From an uncultured Chloroflexota bacterium (GTDB lineage: Bacteria; Chloroflexota; Anaerolineae; Anaerolineales; Anaerolineaceae): a DNA stretch of 64,000 bases. A program made the position numbers and the translations under genes. Position 1 is the first letter of the stretch. Every line of letters starts with the position of its first letter. Below the pieces are notes generated by a model. That model was not told the DNA's origin. It worked only from the letters and a program-made list of their open reading frames with translations, and ran no database searches. The stretch is from the NCBI GenBank assembly GCA_902786265.1, contig CADACE010000011.1, positions 33,947 to 97,946 of the forward strand, given 5' to 3'. This document shows, piece by piece, positions 54,726 through 63,531 of this stretch.

Positions 54726-54770
54726 TAACATTGACAAACGATTCAATTTCTGAGAATAAGGAGACCCATC

Positions 54771-55802
54771 ATGCATTTTCCAAAGAGAAATTTTGACCTC
54801 ATCACCCTCGGGCAGATACTGCTCAGGCTCTCACCTCCGGGGAATGAACGCCTCGCACGTTCAGACGTTTTTGAAAAGAATGTCGGCGGAGCGGAACTGA
54901 ACGTAGCGGTCGGAGCATCACTGTTAGGCCTGCATACCGGCGTGATCTCGCGTCTTCCTTCTCATGACATCGGTCAATATGTGAAAGCGACTGTCCGTTC
55001 CTATGGCGTTTCGGATGACTATTTTATCTATGACCGCCGTCCCGACGCACGCGTAGGCATGTATTTTTACGAATACGGGGCCTACCCGCGGAAGCCGCAG
55101 GTGATCTATGACCGCAAGAATTCCTCCTTCTTCTCTCTGCACAAGGATGAGATCAACCCCAAGGTCTATGGCGACACAGCCTGTTTCCATACCTCGGGCA
55201 TCACTCTCGCCCTGTCCGAGGAGCTCCGGGAGACCACGATCGGAGCGATCCAGAAGTTCAAGGAAGAAGGAGCGATGATCTCTTTTGATGTGAACTACCG
55301 CGGGAACCTGTGGTCCGGGGAAACGGCAAAAGAGACGATCATGCGCATCCTGCCGTATGTCGATATCTTCTTCTGCTCCGAATCGACAGCCCGGCTGACC
55401 TTCGGCAAAGAGGGCACACCGGAAAAAATGCTCAAGGAATTCACGGAAGAATTCCCCATCAAAGCGGTTTTCGCCACCCAGCGGACGGTGCACAGCCCCA
55501 AGCTGCACTCATTCGGTTCCCTGGCTTACAGCGCGGAAGAAGACCGCTACTATTACGAAAAGCCTTATGAAAACATTGACGTCGTGGACCGCATCGGCTC
55601 CGGTGATTCCTATATCGCGGGTGCGCTTTACGGGCTCATCTCCTCTGACGGCGACGTGGAAAAGGCGGTCAAGTACGGCAACGCGGTCTCGGCAATGAAA
55701 AACACCATTCCGGGCGACCTGCCGCAGTCTACGCTTTCCGAAATCGACGCGGTGATCGCGGACCACTATTCCACCGGCTTCCACAGCGAGATGAACCGCT
55801 GA
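54771..55802 (+). CDS. PfkB-family sugar kinase, 2-keto-3-deoxygluconate kinase-like
   Basis: 343 residues of the ribokinase fold. The N-terminal FDLITLGQILLRLSPPGNER and VGGAELNVAVGASLLG match KdgK-type kinases; FDVNYRGNLW and the ATP/anion-hole motif DRIGSGDSYIAGALYG (catalytic Asp in GSGDS) are intact. It would phosphorylate 2-keto-3-deoxygluconate or a related sugar acid in the cytoplasm. AAGGAGA precedes ATG 54771. It is divergent from rpiB. The exact substrate is uncertain, so no symbol is given. Confidence 0.85.
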   Translation: MHFPKRNFDLITLGQILLRLSPPGNERLARSDVFEKNVGGAELNVAVGASLLGLHTGVISRLPSHDIGQYVKATVRSYGVSDDYFIYDRRPDARVGMYFYEYGAYPRKPQVIYDRKNSSFFSLHKDEINPKVYGDTACFHTSGITLALSEELRETTIGAIQKFKEEGAMISFDVNYRGNLWSGETAKETIMRILPYVDIFFCSESTARLTFGKEGTPEKMLKEFTEEFPIKAVFATQRTVHSPKLHSFGSLAYSAEEDRYYYEKPYENIDVVDRIGSGDSYIAGALYGLISSDGDVEKAVKYGNAVSAMKNTIPGDLPQSTLSEIDAVIADHYSTGFHSEMNR

Positions 55803-55916
55803 CACCGTACAAAGCAAAGCGCTCAAGTCTGAAGCTTTAGCCGTCCTGAACCAACAGGCATATCAGACCTGAGCAGAGCGCAGGATCCGGGATCCGCACC
55901 ATAACAGCTAAAAAAA

Positions 55917-55950
55917 CAGGGCTGCCCCGTTCAAAACCGGAGCAGCCCTT
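55917..55950 (-). terminator. terminator of ileS
   Basis: GGGCTGC (55919-55925) pairs with GCAGCCC (55942-55948), with partial pairing CCG/CGG inside. On the minus strand it is followed by TGTTTTTTT. Confidence 0.85.
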
Positions 55951-55971
55951 TACTTTCAAAAGATTATATGA

Positions 55972-58900
55972 TCAGGCTTTCTTCAATCCGACAACGACCT
56001 TGACGTTATCGAATTCATCACTCACCTGACCCCAGTCTTCCGGAACAGGAGCTTCCTTCAGGGAAAGGGCAAGGGTCTCGTTGGCGATATATTCCGCGTT
56101 GTCACGGACAGCTTCCGCCAGCAAAGCATCAGCCTGATAAACGACATCGATGCGGTCGGAGATTTCCAGACCGGCGGTCTTGCGCAGGTCCTGGACGTGG
56201 CGGACAAACTCACGGGCGAGGCCTTCCTTCACCAGTTCCGGTGTCAGGTCGGTCACCAGCGCCGCAATGTTGGCGGCTTCGGTGGCAACGGTGTAACCGC
56301 TGTGAGCGTTGGCACGGACTTCGACTTCATCCGGCTGGATGGAGTAAACCGTACCGTTAAGTTCGACATCGATGTTCTCACCGGCCAGCAGCTTACGTCC
56401 GACAGTCATGGCATCCTGTTTCAGGATCTCGGCACGGAGCTGCGGGAAGAGCTTGCCGTATTTCTGGCCCAGCTGCTTCGGCAGCGGGTTCAGCTGGAAG
56501 TCCATCGCTTCACCGGCAGCGTCCAGCAGGCGGACACTCTTCACGTTCAGTTCTTCTTCCAGAACGTCAGCGTATTTGGCGATCAGCGGACGGTCATCCG
56601 CCTGACCGACAAAGAAGGCTGCTTCAGCCAGCGGCTGGCGGACCTTGCGGTTGGCCTTGTTGCGGGCGGAGTGTCCGAGGGAAGCCAGGTCGATGATCAG
56701 ATCCATTTCATGGTTGAGCTGTTCGTCGATCAGGGATTCGTCATACTTCGGCCAGTCAGCCATGTGGACGGATTCCGGAGCGGAAGGATCTACGGAAACC
56801 ACCAGGTTGCGGTAGATCTCATCAGCGATGAAAGGCATTGCCGGGGCGATGAGCTTGGCAACGGTGACAAGCGCCTGATACAGAGTCGCGTAAGCGGCGT
56901 TCTTATCGGCATCGCCTTCGCTCTTCCAGAAGCGGCGGCGGCTGCGGCGCAGGTACCAGTTGGAAAGGATATTCACAAACCCCTGGATCGGGCGGGTCGC
57001 CGCGTTCACGTCATAGTTCTCATACGCGTTTGTGATATCGCGGACAAGAGCATTGAGAGCGGAAAGCAGCCAGCGGTCCATGTCGCTGTATTCCGGTTCG
57101 CCCATATCCTTCGGGGACCAGTTATCCAGATTGGCGTAGGTCACGAAGAAGGAGTAGGTATTCCACAGCTGCAGGGTGAATCCGCGCAGGACTTCGCTCA
57201 CCAGTTTGGAGGAGAAGCGGCGTTCCTGACCTGCCGGGCTGGCGGTATACAGGTACCAGCGCATGGCATCCACACCGTTATCTTTGATCACGTCCCACGG
57301 GGAAACGATGTTGCCCTTGTGCTTGGACATCTTCAGACCGTTCCCGTCCAGGACGAGTCCGAGGCAGATCACGTTCTTGTAGCAGATGCTGTTTTTCAGC
57401 AGGGTGCTGACCGCGTGCAGGGAATAGAACCAGCCGCGGGTCTGGTCGACTGCTTCGCAGATGAAGTCAGCCGGGAACTGCTCTTCAAAGCGTTCTTCAT
57501 TTTTGATCGGATAGCCCCACTGGGAGAAAGGCATGGAACCGGAATCGAACCAGACGTCGATCAGTTCCGGGACACGGTGCATTTCACCGCCGCAAATCGG
57601 GCATTTATAGGTGATGTTATCGACATAGGGGCGATGGAGTTCCAGCCCGGTCAGGTCGCGTCCCGTTTTCTCGAAAAGCTCCTTCACCGAACCGATGCAC
57701 TCCTGATGTCCGCATTCGCACTGCCAGACCGGCAGCGGGGTTCCCCAGTAGCGGTTGCGGCCCAGAGCCCAGTCGATGTTGTTTTCCAGCCAGTTGCCGA
57801 AGCGTCCGTTCTTGATATGACCCGGGTACCAGTTGATCTGTTCATTCAGCTCGACCATGCGGTCTTTGAACTGACTGGTGCGGATATACCAGGTCGGGCG
57901 GGCATAATAAAGCAGCGGGGAATCGCAGCGCCAGCAGAACGGATACGTATGCTTGATGCGTCCGTGCTTGTACATAATGCCGCGTTCCACAAGATCCTTG
58001 ATGATCAGGGGATCCGCTTTCTTGACGAACATCCCTGCCCACGGGGTGATTTCCGGGACAAAGCAGCCGTCGCCGCCGACGGTCATCAGCGTCGGCAGAT
58101 TTTCGCGCTTCCCGACTTCCATATCGTCCGCACCGAAGGTCGGGGCGATATGAACAAGTCCGGTACCGTCATCGACGGAGACGTAATCCGCGGCGACGAC
58201 ACGATGCGCGGGGCTTGTCAGCGGCAGGAATTTATACAGCGGCTCATATTGTTTCCCGACCAGGTCGCTGCCTTTGTAATGCTCAACGACCTTCACAGGA
58301 TCATCACCGAACACGGGCTCCACGCGCTTTTCCGCGAGGATAATATATTCGGTACGGCCGTCTTCCAGCGCGTGTTCCACCTTCACATAATCGATTTCCG
58401 GATTCACTGCGACAGCGGCATTGGCGGGCAAAGTCCACGGTGTCGTGGTCCAGACCAGCAGAGAAGTGTTCTCTTCATCCAGCAGTTTCAGACGGAAGGT
58501 GATGGAGGGGTCGTCAGCTTCTTTGTAACCCTGGGCGACTTCATGGTCAGCCAGCGGGGTACCGCAGCGCGGGCAGTACGGAACGACTTTGAAGCCCTGA
58601 TAGAGCAGGCCGCGGTCGAAGAAATTCTTCAGGATCGCCCATTCGGCTTCGATGAATTCGTCTTTATAGGTGACATAGGCGTCATCCAGGTCCACCCAGT
58701 AACCGATCCGCTCCGTGAGACGTTCCCATTCCTGAATGTTGGTAAAGGCAGATTCTTTGCAGAGCTTGTTGAACTTGTCGATGCCGTATTCTTCGATCTG
58801 CTGCTTGTGGGTAAAGCCCAGCTTCTTTTCGACTTCGATCTCCACCGGCAGGCCGTGGGTATCCCATCCGCCTTTGCGGGAAATGTGGCAGCCCTGCATG

Positions 58901-59118
58901 GTGCGGTAGCGCAGAATGATATCTTTAAAGGAACGCGCAAGCACATGATGAACGCCCGGTTTGCCATTTGCGGTCGGAGGGCCTTCAAAGAAGATGTATT
59001 CTTTTCCGCCTTTGCGGTTTTCGGTCGATTTTTCGAAGATCTTTTCATCATTCCAGAACTTCAGGACCGACTCTTCCATTTCGTTGACATTCAACTTGGA
59101 TGAAACTGGTTTGAACAT
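55972..59118 (-). CDS. ileS: isoleucyl-tRNA synthetase
   Basis: 1048 residues. The class-I signature is PGVHHVLA (54-61) and the KMSKS loop is KMSKHKGN (about 594-601). WTTTPWTLPANAAVAVNP is in the editing domain; the zinc-type cysteines are in YCPRCGTPLAD and YKCPICGGEM. The layout (GPPTANGKPGVHH, late anticodon domain, no C-terminal zinc finger) fits the type-2 IleS branch also found in archaea and eukaryotes, which is often insensitive to mupirocin. No T-box is seen in the roughly 150-nt leader. A terminator follows the gene. Confidence 0.97.
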   Translation of the reverse strand: MFKPVSSKLNVNEMEESVLKFWNDEKIFEKSTENRKGGKEYIFFEGPPTANGKPGVHHVLARSFKDIILRYRTMQGCHISRKGGWDTHGLPVEIEVEKKLGFTHKQQIEEYGIDKFNKLCKESAFTNIQEWERLTERIGYWVDLDDAYVTYKDEFIEAEWAILKNFFDRGLLYQGFKVVPYCPRCGTPLADHEVAQGYKEADDPSITFRLKLLDEENTSLLVWTTTPWTLPANAAVAVNPEIDYVKVEHALEDGRTEYIILAEKRVEPVFGDDPVKVVEHYKGSDLVGKQYEPLYKFLPLTSPAHRVVAADYVSVDDGTGLVHIAPTFGADDMEVGKRENLPTLMTVGGDGCFVPEITPWAGMFVKKADPLIIKDLVERGIMYKHGRIKHTYPFCWRCDSPLLYYARPTWYIRTSQFKDRMVELNEQINWYPGHIKNGRFGNWLENNIDWALGRNRYWGTPLPVWQCECGHQECIGSVKELFEKTGRDLTGLELHRPYVDNITYKCPICGGEMHRVPELIDVWFDSGSMPFSQWGYPIKNEERFEEQFPADFICEAVDQTRGWFYSLHAVSTLLKNSICYKNVICLGLVLDGNGLKMSKHKGNIVSPWDVIKDNGVDAMRWYLYTASPAGQERRFSSKLVSEVLRGFTLQLWNTYSFFVTYANLDNWSPKDMGEPEYSDMDRWLLSALNALVRDITNAYENYDVNAATRPIQGFVNILSNWYLRRSRRRFWKSEGDADKNAAYATLYQALVTVAKLIAPAMPFIADEIYRNLVVSVDPSAPESVHMADWPKYDESLIDEQLNHEMDLIIDLASLGHSARNKANRKVRQPLAEAAFFVGQADDRPLIAKYADVLEEELNVKSVRLLDAAGEAMDFQLNPLPKQLGQKYGKLFPQLRAEILKQDAMTVGRKLLAGENIDVELNGTVYSIQPDEVEVRANAHSGYTVATEAANIAALVTDLTPELVKEGLAREFVRHVQDLRKTAGLEISDRIDVVYQADALLAEAVRDNAEYIANETLALSLKEAPVPEDWGQVSDEFDNVKVVVGLKKA

Positions 59119-59273
59119 GTAGACTTCCTTAACTCTTTCTTAGCTGTCAGTTTATAGTTGATAGTTTGCAGTTTTCCGCTTTTTTCCCGGTTTGTTTCTG
59201 GCTGTTTCACCGGTAATCTTTATCAGATTATTCTTATAACTACCGACTGCCAACTACAAACTAACGACTAATT

Positions 59274-59302
59274 ATTTTGCCACAAAGATGCATTTTGGTC
59301 AA
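59274..59302 (-). promoter_or_regulatory. ileS: candidate ileS promoter
   Basis: TTGACC (59302-59297), a 17-nt spacer and CAAAAT (59279-59274) on the minus strand. The -10 box is only a 4 of 6 match. The leader 59119-59265 contains an imperfect inverted repeat (CAGTTTATAGTTGATAG against AACTACAAACTAACG) but no recognised riboswitch. Confidence 0.4.
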
Positions 59303-59355
59303 ACCCTATGTCACAAAGTTATTATTTTGCAAATGCCCCAAAGTTATCATTTTGC
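59283..59355. repeat. CAAAG-TATNATTTTGC repeats between ileS and a secreted-protein gene
   Basis: CAAAGTTATTATTTTGC (59314-59330) and CAAAGTTATCATTTTGC (59339-59355) differ by one base and are 25 bp apart. A diverged copy, CAAAGATGCATTTTGG, is at 59283-59298. They lie in the divergent promoter region and look like binding sites for one regulator. Confidence 0.65.
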
Positions 59356-59420
59356 TGAAACTTACCGACAGAATCCGCGTATTATGATAAGATAGAAATA
59401 AGAGAGAAAGGATTAGAAAT

Positions 59421-60344
59421 ATGAAAAAAGTCTTGCCGATTCTTTTTTTATTGGTTTTTGTATTGACCGGTATCGCCTCTGCTGAAGCACCTTTCCGGCT
59501 TAACATTTCGATCACGGATACGGAATCTGATTACAGCACCTCCGTCATTGTTCACAGCGGAGACCGGGTCGCCATCCGTCTGGGTGAAACAAATGTCGAC
59601 CTGGATGTACAGGAAAAGCAGGAAGAAGGACTGAATTTCAAATTTGATCCCGCGCTTCAGTACAATGACGAAAAGTACGGCATCGCGGATGTCAGTGAAC
59701 TGCTTCTGCCCGCCGGTGTGGAAAATAAATATACCGAATCCGGCAAAGACAGCCCGGTCCTCACTATCAGCTGGGAAGAACTTACCCTGCCGGCCGCTTA
59801 CGAAGAAATCATCAGCAACGCCGCTGAAGTTCTCAATGGCAACCATGAAGCCGACACGGGAACCATCAGCTCCTTATTCCACCAGATGGCAGGAACAAAA
59901 TACGCGGAAAATGTCGGCTTTTTCGTCACAGACCTTGACGGCGACGGCACTCCGGAACTGTTCCTCGGTGAAAATCAGCCGCAGAGCGACAGCACGATCT
60001 TCTATGATATGTTTGCCTTGAAAGGTGATGAACTGGTCCATGTCTTCAACGGCTGGGACCGCAGCCGCTACTACCTCTGCAGCAACGGCGGAATTGCCAA
60101 TGAAGGCTCCTCCAGTGCCTTTGAATCCTTCACCGCCTATTATTATTACACGGACGGGAATTTGAAACTGATGCAGTCCATCATTTACAACTCAAACGCC
60201 AATCCGGACAACCCGTGGCGCCTCTCCACTTCATCCGCCTATGAGGTCAGCGATGCCGACCAGCTGATGACGGAAAGCGAAGCGCTGTACACCAAAGCGA
60301 CGTACCCATATACAAAAGTCGAATTGGAACCGTTCGCGAAATAA
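59421..60344 (+). CDS. secreted protein with a calcium-loop-like motif
   Basis: 307 residues. A signal peptide (MKKVLPILFLLVFVLTGIAS, cleavage after ASA) precedes a first domain of about 110 residues I do not recognise. The second half contains VTDLDGDGTPELFLGE, the DxDxDG calcium loop used by FG-GAP/VCBS-type repeats, followed by Tyr-rich strands (AYYYYTDGNLKLM). No anchor is present. AAAGGA precedes ATG 59421. It is divergent from ileS, with a set of repeated sites between them, and has its own terminator. Confidence 0.7.
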   Translation: MKKVLPILFLLVFVLTGIASAEAPFRLNISITDTESDYSTSVIVHSGDRVAIRLGETNVDLDVQEKQEEGLNFKFDPALQYNDEKYGIADVSELLLPAGVENKYTESGKDSPVLTISWEELTLPAAYEEIISNAAEVLNGNHEADTGTISSLFHQMAGTKYAENVGFFVTDLDGDGTPELFLGENQPQSDSTIFYDMFALKGDELVHVFNGWDRSRYYLCSNGGIANEGSSSAFESFTAYYYYTDGNLKLMQSIIYNSNANPDNPWRLSTSSAYEVSDADQLMTESEALYTKATYPYTKVELEPFAK

Positions 60345-60365
60345 AAAAATACCGCAACGAACCCG

Positions 60366-60396
60366 GGGCTGAAACAAATTCAGCCCTTTTATTTTT
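60366..60396 (+). terminator. terminator of the secreted-protein gene
   Basis: GGGCTGAA (60366-60373) pairs with TTCAGCCC (60379-60386) around a 5-nt loop, followed by TTTTATTTTT. Confidence 0.92.
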
Positions 60397-60398
60397 AA

Positions 60399-60466
60399 GC
60401 GGTACAACAGCACCTGATACGAGCGTACCAGTACCGGTACACTTGTATCAGGTGCTGTTGTACCGC
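60399..60466. repeat. palindromic repeat family A, long copy
   Basis: Two perfect 22-bp arms (60399-60420 and 60445-60466; core ACAACAGCACCTGATAC) enclose a 24-nt centre that can itself pair imperfectly (GCGTACC/GGTACAC). It sits between the terminators of two convergent genes. Confidence 0.92.
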
Positions 60467-60485
60467 TTCGCAGGGAGAAAAACAA

Positions 60486-60516
60486 AACTGCCGCACTTTG
60501 CTTTTGTGCGGCAGTT
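60486..60516 (-). terminator. terminator of adenine deaminase gene
   Basis: AACTGCCGCAC (60486-60496) pairs with GTGCGGCAGTT (60506-60516); the minus-strand tail is TTGTTTTTC. Confidence 0.9.
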
Positions 60517-60535
60517 ACTGTTTGTTCAGTATTAT

Positions 60536-62365
60536 TTATTTCACGATCAGCGGTACCAGTTCCGGCGCTTTTCCTTCCTTCAGCAGCACATAACCCCGGT
60601 TCGTGATATGCAGCTCCTCCAGCACCGGCAGCGCGGCAAAGCTCAGCGTCATTTCCATCTTTGAGTGAGGACAGCCGGTCGCGGCTATCGCCTCTTCCAG
60701 CCGTATCACCCGGGCAGCGGCGACTTCTGCAGATTCCAGGCACATCAGCCCTGCCAGCGGCAGTTCCATTACATAGGCAAGCTTTCCGTCAACCACGATC
60801 GCGATACCGCCTTCAGATTCGATCAGCGCGTTTGCCGCGATACTCATGGCTTCATCGCTTGTCCCGACCACCATCAAATTGTGACAGTCATGCGCAACCG
60901 TAGACGCATACGCGCAATTCGCGCGCATCCCGATACCGCGGATAAACCCAATACCATGGGTCCCCGTAACGCCGTAATCGGGCGAATGGCGGTATATATC
61001 AAAGATTTTCGCCAGGTTTTTCTCAGGATCCGCTTTCAACTCCCCATCCACAGCTTCCATTTCCAGGATCACTTCCGGGATCTCCAGCACATTCGGGATG
61101 CAGTCCATCACCCGGACCTTCGGCTTCTCAATTTCCTCCGCGGAAATCCTGAAGAAATCAGGTGTCATTTTATCCAGAAAAATGGAATGGAGCGCCCAAT
61201 CCGGATAGTCGTAAGGCGGCACATTGACCGTCATTTTTCCGTTTTCCGCCACCAGTACACCGTCGCTGTAAACCTGGTCGATCACCATTCCCGGCAGGTC
61301 ACTCACGATCAGGATGTCCGCTGCCTTGGCAGGTGATATAGAACCGATCCAGCGGGCTTTCTCCAGCATCTGCGCCACATTGATGGTCACATACTGGATC
61401 GCCTTCACCGGCGGGACACCCTGCTGAATGGCTGTCCGCACGACCCGCAGCAGCTGACCGTCATGATATACAGTGGCAGGATCCACATCATCCGTTACCA
61501 TACAGAAGAATCTGTCATCGATTCCAGGATTATCGGTATAAGCCTTAATGGCATTTGGCATATCATAACCCGCTGTACCGTAACGCATCTGGGCATACAT
61601 TCCCAGTTCCGCTCGGCGGATCGCACCTTCTTTGTCAGTCAATTCATGGCAGGCGTTTTGTCCGGTCGCGATAAAGGCATTCAGCCCCTGTTCCAGTTCA
61701 TGGGAAGGATAATGCCCTGTCGCTACCACACCGGCATCCAGCGTAGCTTTATTGATGGCATGTACCTTCGGGTCGCCTAAGATCATTCCGACAAAATTCA
61801 TCTGCTCGCCCTGCAGCTGCGCCCAGCCATGGTCATATGCCGCGGCCACATCTTCAGGGCTGATCATGGCTCCGGCATCCTCCAGCCCCGGAAGTGCCGG
61901 AACACAGACCGGCATCGCGAGAAAGCATTTGATCGGGACCCCTTCCATCACATCATGGAAAAGCTTCACGGCTTTCATACCGAGGACATTGGTGATCTCA
62001 TGGTTATCCGGGCAGATGGTCGTCACACCGTTCGGCAGCACACCGCAGGCGAAATTCCGCGGATCGAGCATGGAGCTTTCAATGTGCATATGACCGTCGA
62101 TAAACCCCGGAACGATATATCGCCCGGCTGCATCGACCACTTTTGTGTGTTCGTCGGTCATGATCTTCGCGTTCGGACCGACGTAGGCGATAAACCCGTG
62201 AGATACAGCAACGTCAATGTTTTCCTGGATATATCCCACATTGACGTTGACAAGTTTTCCGTTTTTGATCAAGAGGTCTGCCGCTTTGTTCCCCATCGCT
62301 ACCGCGGCCAGATCCCGTGTGACGTCGCTCAGTTTTTCCCGATGATGAATATAAGGTTCTTTCAT
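60536..62365 (-). CDS. ade: adenine deaminase
   Basis: 609 residues of the amidohydrolase superfamily. IVPGFIDGHMHIESSML is the metal-binding HxH strand, with ICPDNHEITNVLG, then TGHYPSHELEQGLNAFIATG and MVTDDVDPATVYHDGQL with the catalytic Asp. The second half (GVTGTHGIGFIRGIGMRANC, STVAHDCHNLMVVG) is the Ade-specific C-terminal domain. It deaminates adenine to hypoxanthine in purine salvage. The length is normal. GGAGG is 7 nt before ATG 62365. It stands alone, with a terminator behind it and a long repeat-rich gap before it. Confidence 0.96.
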   Translation of the reverse strand: MKEPYIHHREKLSDVTRDLAAVAMGNKAADLLIKNGKLVNVNVGYIQENIDVAVSHGFIAYVGPNAKIMTDEHTKVVDAAGRYIVPGFIDGHMHIESSMLDPRNFACGVLPNGVTTICPDNHEITNVLGMKAVKLFHDVMEGVPIKCFLAMPVCVPALPGLEDAGAMISPEDVAAAYDHGWAQLQGEQMNFVGMILGDPKVHAINKATLDAGVVATGHYPSHELEQGLNAFIATGQNACHELTDKEGAIRRAELGMYAQMRYGTAGYDMPNAIKAYTDNPGIDDRFFCMVTDDVDPATVYHDGQLLRVVRTAIQQGVPPVKAIQYVTINVAQMLEKARWIGSISPAKAADILIVSDLPGMVIDQVYSDGVLVAENGKMTVNVPPYDYPDWALHSIFLDKMTPDFFRISAEEIEKPKVRVMDCIPNVLEIPEVILEMEAVDGELKADPEKNLAKIFDIYRHSPDYGVTGTHGIGFIRGIGMRANCAYASTVAHDCHNLMVVGTSDEAMSIAANALIESEGGIAIVVDGKLAYVMELPLAGLMCLESAEVAAARVIRLEEAIAATGCPHSKMEMTLSFAALPVLEELHITNRGYVLLKEGKAPELVPLIVK

Positions 62366-62636
62366 CCAACAGCCTCCATTTCAGTAAATTTTCTTCATGA
62401 ATCCGGGAGCCTGGTTCTAAACAGCTGCCGCCGATGCCTCTCCGCGCCGCCGGCTCTCCTCCGCAGACTCCGCTTTTATTTCAGATACATTTTTCCGATT
62501 TAAACCATTTTACCCAAAGAAATCAAAATCTGTACGGTCAATCCATCACGAAATTGTCTGACAAATGTCATGAGATATGATTTTGCACTCACCTGCGCAC
62601 AGTCAACAAAACTGCAGGCTGTCACGCCGTCATGTG

Positions 62637-62727
62637 GTACACCGGCACCAATCTTCAGGATAAAGCACAACCTGGTCAGCTCTGCTGATGCAGCGAAGTC
62701 TGCACAGCAGAACTGCACTGTTGTGCG
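62637..62727. repeat. 91-bp direct repeat, copy 1
   Basis: It matches 63161-63252; the last 55 bases (from CAGCTCTGCTGATGCAGCG to TTGTGCG) differ at only one position. It is preceded by TGGTACACCGGCACC, a half-copy of the family A palindrome end. Confidence 0.9.
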
Positions 62728-62806
62728 CTGCTGATGTACAAGCGTCCACGCGTTTTTTCCGCTGTTAATCGTACATCAGGTAGAAAGGTGTTTAACCTTT
62801 ATGCCA

Positions 62807-62829
62807 AGACGCACAGGAGTGCGGTTCTC
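62807..62829. repeat. 23-bp direct repeat, copy 1
   Basis: Begins AGACGCACAGGAGTGCGG and is identical to 63392-63414. It contains the small hairpin CGCAC-AGGA-GTGCG. Confidence 0.9.
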
Positions 62830-62875
62830 TTGAGCCGGCTTCGCGGGAGCAAGAGAGCCAACCACATGTGCTCCG

Positions 62876-62943
62876 AGTGCCACGGGATCGTTTCCCACCG
62901 GCGCACATGGTGTGACCGGTGGCGAAATGATCCCTCGCGGCAC
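62876..62943. repeat. palindromic repeat family B, copy 1
   Basis: GGGATCGTTTC and CCACCGG pair with CCGGTGG and GAAATGATCCC around a 14-nt centre; outer GTGCC/GGCAC extends the stem. Related to 63016-63076. Confidence 0.75.
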
Positions 62944-63015
62944 GTTCAGGGGAGCCCTGCGTTTTAATCAATGTTAAGACCGATGCGGCGCATCTTCCCA
63001 TACAAGAGCGGCGCC

Positions 63016-63076
63016 GGTGGGATCATTTCTCCCGGACACGCTGACGCGCGCCGGGGAGAAACGATCCCTCGTCACC
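63016..63076. repeat. palindromic repeat family B, copy 2
   Basis: GGGATCATTTCTCCCGG pairs with CCGGGGAGAAACGATCCC, with outer GGTG/CACC. The GGGATC-TTTC start and GATCCCTCG end are shared with copy 1. Confidence 0.75.
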
Positions 63077-63100
63077 TTGTCAACTGTGCGCGCTTCCTTA

Positions 63101-63166
63101 TGGTACACCAGCACCTGATACAAGCGTACCGGTATCGGTACGCTTGTATCAGGTGCTGGTGTACCA
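63101..63166. repeat. palindromic repeat family A, perfect 30-bp stem
   Basis: Arms 63101-63130 and 63137-63166 are perfectly complementary with a 6-nt loop (GGTATC). The core CAGCACCTGATACAAGCGTA is shared with the other family A copies. Confidence 0.95.
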
Positions 63167-63252
63167 CTGGTGCCATTCATCAGGATGAAGCACAATCCGG
63201 CCAGCTCTGCTGATGCAGCGAAGCCTGCACAGCAGAACTGCACTGTTGTGCG
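63161..63252. repeat. 91-bp direct repeat, copy 2
   Basis: Starts inside the right arm of the family A palindrome and matches 62637-62727. Confidence 0.9.
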
Positions 63253-63391
63253 GCAACAATATTTCAGGTGCTTATCGGCGTGTCAATCGGGGGAGAGCTT
63301 GTTTATGTTGCTGAGATGCACATGAGTGCAGTCCCGATTTTCCAATGCTCATTGCTGTTTCAGTCGGAAGGAGGTTTGATTCCAGGGGGAG

Positions 63392-63414
63392 AGACGCACA
63401 GGAGTGCGGTTCTC
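63392..63414. repeat. 23-bp direct repeat, copy 2
   Basis: Identical to 62807-62829. A diverged relative, GATGCACATGAGTGCAG, lies near 63315. Confidence 0.9.
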
Positions 63415-63437
63415 CTGTACTTTCGTCCCGAAGAACA

Positions 63438-63501
63438 GCGAAGCTCCTTCTCCGAATACAGATCCAGACACAGTCTGTATTATGTGGAGCAGGAGCTTCG
63501 C
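63438..63501. repeat. nested palindrome (family C)
   Basis: GCGAAGCTCCT (63438-63448) pairs with AGGAGCTTCGC (63491-63501) and, inside it, AATACAGA (63455-63462) pairs with TCTGTATT (63474-63481). It lies 31 nt after the stop of the minus-strand gene and may end its transcript. Confidence 0.8.
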
Positions 63502-63531
63502 GCTCGTGTGCTTCAGGACGAAGCAGATATA

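Larger units (their letters stand above)
62366..63531. other. 1.2-kb non-coding region rich in palindromes and direct repeats
   Basis: No frame here has a credible start, ribosome site and protein-like content. The region contains at least four long inverted repeats (62876-62943, 63016-63076, 63101-63166, 63438-63501), a 91-bp direct repeat (62637-62727 and 63161-63252) and a 23-bp direct repeat (62807-62829 and 63392-63414). Confidence 0.8.

Noticed and set aside
56197..59103. 968-codon open frame on the plus strand opposite ileS
   Set aside because: It is the antisense of a certain ileS gene; such long antisense frames arise from codon bias, and its translation has no recognisable domain.
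59119..59420. T-box riboswitch upstream of ileS
   Set aside because: The expected TGGNACCGCG antiterminator box and specifier stem are not present in the leader.
62500..63243. Two minus-strand frames sharing an MQFCCA..FAASAEL start (62500-62718 and 62974-63243)
   Set aside because: The shared translation comes from the 91-bp direct repeat; there is no ribosome site, and the frames run through palindromes.
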